From Paenibacillus sp. 1_12 (GTDB lineage Bacteria > Bacillota > Bacilli > Paenibacillales > NBRC-103111), in contig NZ_FOTE01000004.1 of the NCBI RefSeq assembly GCF_900114475.1, forward strand, positions 65,580 to 129,579: a stretch of DNA of 64,000 bases, written 5' to 3'. The position numbers and the translations under genes were made by a program. Under the pieces are notes generated by a model. That model made no database searches and had not been told where the DNA came from. It was given only the letters and a program-made list of their open reading frames with translations. Below are positions 59,454 through 64,000 of the stretch, piece by piece. Numbering within the stretch: position 1 is the first letter of the stretch; every line of letters starts with the position of its first letter.

Positions 59454-59665
59454 GATACCGATCATATCGCTATAACTGCTAAAGGTAGAATTTCAACTTA
59501 TCCATTTAGCCGAATCAAAGGAAGGGGTAGGGTGTGGGATTGCACCTGTTATGAAATGATTAATCAGGGCATTAAAGTCGGTCTGGGGACGGATGGGTAG
59601 GAATGTTTGAGGAAATAACCATAATGTCGGGACTATCATATGACGCTAGAACGTTATACAACTGA
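59454..59665 (+). pseudogene. Amidohydrolase fragment with frameshift
   Basis: Frame 1 from 59454 gives 'DTDHIAITAKGRISTYPFSRI' and 'YEMINQGIKVGLGTDG' to a stop at 59598; a second frame from 59591 continues 'GMFEEITIMSGLSYDARTLYN' to 59665. This matches the C-terminal barrel segment of cytosine-deaminase/chlorohydrolase-type amidohydrolases (H-C-P-x-x-F, then AGVNVALGTD, then D-x-x-EEMR). The N-terminal metal-binding half is gone and the frame is broken, so it is a relic. Confidence 0.5.
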
Positions 59666-59750
59666 GTCTACAAATTGAAGGGTGCCTTAACATCCAATAT
59701 TGAAGAGGTGTCGCAAACTAATATGACTAAATGGTCACTCATAATGAAAT

Positions 59751-59808
59751 ATTGACCTGTAACTATGCTGATTCATAGTACTTCAACAGGCTACAGGCCA
59801 ATGTTTTT
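59751..59808. terminator. Hairpin downstream of the GMC gene
   Basis: ATTGACCTGT (59751-59760) faces ACAGGCCAAT (59793-59802) with CTATG/CATAG inside; GTTTTTAT follows on the plus strand. It could terminate in the plus direction and slow transcripts from the minus-strand oxidoreductase. Confidence 0.4.
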
Positions 59809-59917
59809 ATAGAAATAAACATAAATATCTGTAACAGACCAGCTACACCTACGCGAGCGTGAACAATTAACTTCGATTCGGGTCGACGTATAAAACTTTG
59901 TTCGTGTCTACATTTCG

Positions 59918-62053
59918 CTACGCTTGCTTTACCAGATTGTCTGCCATGCGGAAAGCCAAGGCAAGAATCGTCAACACCGGATTAACCCCGCCATTGGTAA
60001 CGTGAAGGGAGCCGTCGCTTACCCAGAGATTATCGTATCCGTGTACGCGACCATGGGGGTCGGTGACTGATGTCAAAGGATCATTACCCATACGCAGTGT
60101 TCCTGCCTGATGCTGCCCAGCACTGAGCCCGCCACCTGGTCGGGTTCGCCAAACCTGACGTACTCCGGCAGCCCAAAGCCAAGTCTCAGCTTGCTCTGCT
60201 AGCATGGCTGCAGCTCGAAGAGACTCGGGATGGACACTTCCCGAGAGTTGAGCTACGGGGATTCCGAAGCGGTCTTTGACCGTTGGCGAGAGCCGCACTC
60301 TTGACTCGGGAGTAGGGATATCCTGGATCGGTCCCTGAACATGGCTAGTGCGCAAGTAACTCTCGCGCATCATTGCCTTGCCTGAGCTTCCCCATCGGGC
60401 GGCATCCGGCGCAAGCGCCCGATTCCAATGAATAAGCGGCAGCCGTGTAAACTCGTTGGCAAGCATGCCGCCCCCGATGATACCGCCCCCGTTACCATGA
60501 GCAAAGCGACAGGTGGCAATACTCACTCCAGGACCAAGACCGTCTTGAACCGGATCATCAAAGAGCCCATAAGCACCCGTATAGACATGGCCCTGAAGGT
60601 TTCTTCCTACTTGTCCGTTCTGATTACCTATCCCGTTCGGTTCTGCATCGCTTGCCGAATTGAGGAGCAGGCGTGCACTTTCAATGGCTCCGGCTGCAAT
60701 CACCACGTGCCCTGCTCGCACTTGCCGACGTTGGATTGAGCCCGCCACCTCCTGCACAAGGCGAACCCCGGTGGCATGCTTTCCTGCCACGGTGTCAATG
60801 CGCTCCACTATGGTATCGCAAATCAGGTCGCAGTTACCGGTATTGATAGCCCTCAATAACATCGTATTGTGGCCGCCATTCTTGCTATTGGTCGGACATG
60901 CAAATCCGACACACTGGCCGCATCGCCCACAGGCCGGCCGACCGTCACGTTCGACCGAGTTGATGAGAAGAGGAACCGGCCCCGCATCCCATCCCAATTT
61001 CGCTGCCCCCTGAGCCAAGCGTTCTGCTTCCAGTGTCCTCGACAGCGCTGGCATTGGATAAGGGAGTCGTCGATTCCCTCGTCCAGGGTGGGCATCACAG
61101 TCACCAGAAACGCCGACTTCCCATTCCGCCCGCTCATAATAAGATTCGAGTTCATCGTAGTTAATCGGCCAATCGCTGAGCGAACTCCCGTCTGGAATCC
61201 CATAGCGAGTAGCCATGCGAAAATCATCTGAATGAAATCGCCATGCTTGTGCTCCGTAAATGCGTGTGCCGCCGCCCACCGTCATCGCATTATTATGGTA
61301 GTCACCGTCAAAGGGTGCTGTAATCCGCTCGTCTCCGTTGGCCAAAAGAATCGTTCGAGGATTGCCTTCCAACCCTGGTCCCGTGTTATGACCGTATTTG
61401 CTAAAACGATGATTGCGAACATGATCGCTGCCTATTTCACTGTATCGAAGCCAGCTTCCGCGCTCGACAACGAGCACGCGAAGTCCCGATTCGGCCAACA
61501 ATGCCGCCGCAACCGAGCCCCCTGCCCCTGCCCCTACGACGATTGCATCATACTGGTCTCTGAGTTGATCGAAGGTCCGTTGCGGTAGATCGGTTTCTAA
61601 GATCGGTTCATGGAGTTCGGAGACGGTCCCCGGACGAAAACCTATCATGTCCCAGGACTTACCCTCGCGATTCCCACCAGCATCTGGACTTCCATAATAA
61701 CCTTCGATAACCAGACTCAATAAGGTGGTAAAGAAAAGTTTCTGTGAAACGGGAAAGTCCTGAAGACGATTATGCTCCAGGTCTTGTATCAGCCCATCTT
61801 GTTCATTTGCCAACAGTTCCGAAAATGGCCGAAGATAGAAAGCATTTGCTTTTTCATCCAATGCGCGAAGTCCGGGAACAATCAAATCCATACAGGTAGC
61901 GACATCCTCGCCTGCGCGCCGGTTCAGGTATACCAAGACTCCCCCATCGGTTGCCGATGGCCATGCATCTTCCGGAATCATCCGATCGACGATTGCCTCC
62001 AAGATAGGGCGCAACTCGCTTGACAAATACTCCTGATCGCTGGGTTTCATCAA
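59918..62053 (-). CDS. GMC oxidoreductase fused to gluconate-2-dehydrogenase subunit-3-like domain
   Basis: 711 residues. Residues about 10-150 resemble the small subunit 3 of membrane gluconate 2-dehydrogenase ('ILEAIVDRMIPEDAWPSATDGG', 'FFTTLLSLVIEGYYGSPDAGGN'). From about 165 follows a full GMC flavoprotein: FAD motif 'AIVVGAGAGGSVAAALLAESG', 'TVGGGTRIYGAQAWRF', Cys-rich 'CGRCGQCVGFACPTNSK', 'VVIAAGAIESARLLL', C-terminal 'HQAGTLRMG' and 'VSDGSLHVTNGGVNPVLTI'. It oxidises sugars or polyols and probably passes electrons to an acceptor through a partner; the fusion replaces separate subunits. No Tat or Sec signal is evident, unusual for this class. The N-terminal start overlaps no other gene; ribosome site GGTAGGTGA. 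A cre-like site lies upstream. Confidence 0.87.
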   Translation of the reverse strand: MMKPSDQEYLSSELRPILEAIVDRMIPEDAWPSATDGGVLVYLNRRAGEDVATCMDLIVPGLRALDEKANAFYLRPFSELLANEQDGLIQDLEHNRLQDFPVSQKLFFTTLLSLVIEGYYGSPDAGGNREGKSWDMIGFRPGTVSELHEPILETDLPQRTFDQLRDQYDAIVVGAGAGGSVAAALLAESGLRVLVVERGSWLRYSEIGSDHVRNHRFSKYGHNTGPGLEGNPRTILLANGDERITAPFDGDYHNNAMTVGGGTRIYGAQAWRFHSDDFRMATRYGIPDGSSLSDWPINYDELESYYERAEWEVGVSGDCDAHPGRGNRRLPYPMPALSRTLEAERLAQGAAKLGWDAGPVPLLINSVERDGRPACGRCGQCVGFACPTNSKNGGHNTMLLRAINTGNCDLICDTIVERIDTVAGKHATGVRLVQEVAGSIQRRQVRAGHVVIAAGAIESARLLLNSASDAEPNGIGNQNGQVGRNLQGHVYTGAYGLFDDPVQDGLGPGVSIATCRFAHGNGGGIIGGGMLANEFTRLPLIHWNRALAPDAARWGSSGKAMMRESYLRTSHVQGPIQDIPTPESRVRLSPTVKDRFGIPVAQLSGSVHPESLRAAAMLAEQAETWLWAAGVRQVWRTRPGGGLSAGQHQAGTLRMGNDPLTSVTDPHGRVHGYDNLWVSDGSLHVTNGGVNPVLTILALAFRMADNLVKQA

Positions 62054-62155
62054 CGATCACCTACCAATGATATTCGGCGTACGTCATAATTACTCATCCT
62101 CATGAACGTTCTCTCCTTTACCTGTCGCGATCGTCCTACTCAATCCAATGAACCG

Positions 62156-62171
62156 TATAAAACGCTTACAT
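62156..62171 (-). promoter_or_regulatory. cre-like site upstream of the GMC gene
   Basis: Minus strand ATGTAAGCGTTTTATA fits the CcpA site except for the final C. It lies about 105 nt before the start codon. The remaining 62054-62504 is AT-rich and non-coding, with two TATAAT elements (62365-62370, 62376-62381) ahead of the next gene but no clear -35. Confidence 0.5.
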
Positions 62172-62504
62172 TCCAGTGCCTATTCCTCCGCAATTGGCGT
62201 CAGTGGGAAGAAGGATGTACACCTTACTAACAACTTACTTACTTCTAGTCTATCACGTGCCATGGGCTTCCCGCTAGACATTTGGGCTGCGCTTGTAAAG
62301 ATAAAATCAGCGTGAGACATAGTGACTTTTTAGAATGTACTTATAAATAATTATAGTTTAATTATATAATGTCAGTATAATAACCCTATAAACCTATTAG
62401 CTCTGATCATACAGAAGGGTTTCTTTTCCAATGGTTGCTGTACATACTTGTTCATGGACGATTACGGGAAAGTTGGTTCACATTTCGACGGGGAGAGATG
62501 AAAT

Positions 62505-63641
62505 ATGGCTACGAATACAACTAATGAAGAAATGAAGGTAATACTTGGTGAGCTCGATACGCTGTTCGAATCCTTTTACGAATGGCTGGCAGGTCAATAT
62601 GATTGTGCATCGGGTGGATTCTATTATGCGCGAAGCTCTTACCATATGGACAACTTCATTCCTGATATCGAATCGAGCGCACAGGCACTGAATATTATCG
62701 AGAGATCGGGACTTCTGCCTGAGCTTCCCGAGCGTGTACGACAAGGTTTGATCGCTTTTTTTCAAAATAAGCAGGATCCGGCTTCAGGTTACTTTTACGA
62801 CGCGGATGACAACATGCGCAAAGATGAAGTGATGGTGGGGCGGGCGCTCGGTTACAGCACGAATTCACTGCGGAAGCTCGGCGGCCAGCCGCTGTATACA
62901 TTGCCACATCAACAGCAGGAGCCACCTGAATTTATGCAATCACCTGAAACCTACGTGGAATGGCTGAAAAGCGTCGACCTGCGTAACAGTTGGAGAGGAT
63001 GTGACCTCATGTGCGCCCCAAATCACCATGTGGCAGCGTTGAATGTGCAAGATCAACGTAGTTATGTGGATGCGGCGGCCGCTTATTTTGCATCCATCCA
63101 AGACCCGGAAACAGGACTGTGGGGTGAGGGGAACTTATATATTCGTATTTCAGGAACATTTAAACTCAACATGTTTTACAAGCGTTTTGGGTTATCGGTG
63201 CCCCATCTTGACCGCATCTTACGTACGATACAGCTGTGCCTGAGGACTGAGGAAGCTATCGATATGTGTTGGATTCGCAATCCGCTCGATTTGCTGGAGG
63301 CGTTCCGCGAAGAACTGAAGGTGCCAGCGGAAGATTTTGCGGAAATTATGCATATCTCCATTGCCAACATGCGAAAGCTGCTTCGATCCGATGGAGGTTT
63401 CTCCCGTGAGCTAAAGCATTCGCCGACTGCTCCGAATGTGGCACAGGTGAAAGAGGGCGAATTTTATCCTTATATGCCAGCAGCGGTACCTATCGGTCTT
63501 GGCCTTGTTGAGGGCGATATGAACGCAGGTACGCAGGCGATCTGGATTCGTCAAATCGGTTATGAGCTGGGCGGAATTGATCATCTGCCTTTGGATTATG
63601 CACGTACATTTCGTAATGCCATAGAGGCTCGTCTGGCATAA
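62505..63641 (+). CDS. Alpha/alpha-toroid-like protein of unknown function
   Basis: 378 residues, cytosolic, no signal peptide. I do not recognise the family. Repeated Gly-aromatic turns between helices ('CASGGFYYARSS', 'DPASGYFYDADD', 'DPETGLWGEGNLY', 'RSDGGFSREL') at intervals of about 60-100 residues resemble the helix-pair repeats of prenyltransferase/squalene-cyclase or glycoside-hydrolase toroids. Trp, His and Asp residues cluster in 'NSWRGCDLMCAPNHHVAALN'. ATG 62505 follows GGGGAGAGATGAA. It ends at a clean terminator. The next gene, cut by the window edge, resembles a membrane terpene cyclase, which makes an isoprenoid role conceivable but unproven; a glycan role is equally open. Confidence 0.75.
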   Translation: MATNTTNEEMKVILGELDTLFESFYEWLAGQYDCASGGFYYARSSYHMDNFIPDIESSAQALNIIERSGLLPELPERVRQGLIAFFQNKQDPASGYFYDADDNMRKDEVMVGRALGYSTNSLRKLGGQPLYTLPHQQQEPPEFMQSPETYVEWLKSVDLRNSWRGCDLMCAPNHHVAALNVQDQRSYVDAAAAYFASIQDPETGLWGEGNLYIRISGTFKLNMFYKRFGLSVPHLDRILRTIQLCLRTEEAIDMCWIRNPLDLLEAFREELKVPAEDFAEIMHISIANMRKLLRSDGGFSRELKHSPTAPNVAQVKEGEFYPYMPAAVPIGLGLVEGDMNAGTQAIWIRQIGYELGGIDHLPLDYARTFRNAIEARLA

Positions 63642-63682
63642 ATGCTGGGTGTGGTGTCAGTTGATGATAATACGAGTGAAGG

Positions 63683-63707
63683 AGCTTGCTGCGAGGCAAG
63701 CTTTTTT
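63683..63707 (+). terminator. Intrinsic terminator
   Basis: AGCTTGC (63683-63689) pairs with GCAAGCT (63696-63702), followed by six Ts. It ends the transcript of the toroid-like gene. Confidence 0.88.
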
Positions 63708-63855
63708 GTTTCCAAATACCAGTCTGCTTAACGCAGTACTGGATTTCTCATAAACTTTTATGATCGTGGATAGTCTTTGATAACAAAATCATAGACAAGC
63801 CAAGTGCGTCATAGTTATAAGAGAAAAACCTCTGAAAGGATGTGTCTTTCTCCAT

Positions 63856-64000
63856 ATGCAACAGACGCAGCACTTATTTTCTTTGCGTGTAGAACTTTTA
63901 CTACTGCTTGGGATGGCTTTTTTTTGGACAATTACTTATTTGCTTGTGATTTATAAAGGGTTTCGCGATCGCACTTGTGGAATGCCTATGGCGGCGATTT
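63856..64000 (+). CDS. Membrane protein, transmembrane terpene-cyclase-like (5' part only)
   Basis: The first 48 codons, cut by the window end. After a short polar start there is a membrane helix ('ELLLLLGMAFFWTITYLLVIY') and the loop 'YKGFRDRTCGMPMAAI'. This W-x-x-x-Y-L then G-(F)-(K/R)-D-(K/R)-T-x-G-M-P pattern recalls bacterial proteins annotated as transmembrane (Pyr4-like) terpene cyclases; the catalytic Glu would lie just beyond the window. The assignment rests on memory of a short stretch. A ribosome site (GAAAGGA, 63834-63840) is about 15 nt upstream, rather far. Confidence 0.5.
   Translation, partial: MQQTQHLFSLRVELLLLLGMAFFWTITYLLVIYKGFRDRTCGMPMAAI

Noticed and set aside
60869-61588. 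Plus-strand frames of about 120 codons over the GMC gene
   Set aside because: They lie opposite conserved flavoprotein motifs and arise from its codon usage.
62382-62440. AACCCT/AGGGTT inverted repeat as a terminator or riboswitch ahead of 62505
   Set aside because: The arms are short and far apart with weak T-run; no supporting pattern was seen.

Overview
The window looks like chromosome of a Paenibacillus-type Firmicute. The gene content fits: sugar ABC uptake systems without their own ATPase, YesM/YesN-type two-component sensors, membrane-bound AraC regulators, S-layer homology (SLH) anchoring, strong AGGAGG ribosome sites, TTG/GTG starts and cre-like catabolite elements. No rRNA, tRNA, CRISPR array or intact insertion sequence was seen. 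Taxonomy is inferred from style and gene families only.

Layout. 66-10164 (+) is a tightly coupled operon: an NHL/TPR/YIP1 membrane protein, a DUF5696 protein, two sugar-type ABC permeases and a heterodimeric ABC exporter. 10446-13191 (+) encodes a lipoprotein substrate-binding protein and a flavin-dependent monooxygenase. 13273-15226 (-) holds an FAD monooxygenase-like protein and a nitroreductase. Both of these units begin with a very similar promoter, short leader and terminator.

15516-37049 (+) is a large glycan catabolic locus in several transcription units. It holds a ROK repressor with matching operators, a DUF4432 (aldose-epimerase-like) protein, a two-domain deoxyhypusine-synthase-like protein, a HAD phosphatase, two GH38 alpha-mannosidases, an HldE-like PfkB kinase, an AraC regulator, an ABC uptake system, a GmhA-like SIS isomerase, a ROK sugar kinase and a DapA-family aldolase. 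Together they suggest uptake and breakdown of a manno-configured glycan, with a branch that resembles heptose-phosphate chemistry.

37356-41537 carries small units: an Rrf2 regulator, an Arg-rich mini-protein on the minus strand, a MATE exporter with its TetR regulator, and a thioredoxin-reductase-like flavoprotein. 41684-51146 (+) is a second sugar system: sensor kinase and regulator, binding protein, two permeases, SDR, ThuA-like protein and an Fsr-like MFS exporter. 51280-54830 contains a broken WYL regulator, a secreted stalk-domain protein, a DUF6886 protein and an isochorismatase-like hydrolase.

54951-62171 differs from the rest. It has a long perfect palindrome, a minus-strand surface esterase (CBM9-like, CE15, Ig-like and SLH domains), about 1.1 kb of decayed sequence with an amidohydrolase remnant, and a minus-strand GMC oxidoreductase fused to a gluconate-dehydrogenase subunit-3 domain. 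The window ends with an unrecognised alpha/alpha-toroid-like protein and the first 48 codons of a membrane protein resembling transmembrane terpene cyclases.

The most unusual items are the tandem deoxyhypusine-synthase-like protein without the catalytic lysine, a stem-loop repeat family placed just before ribosome sites, and the twin attenuator-like leaders.
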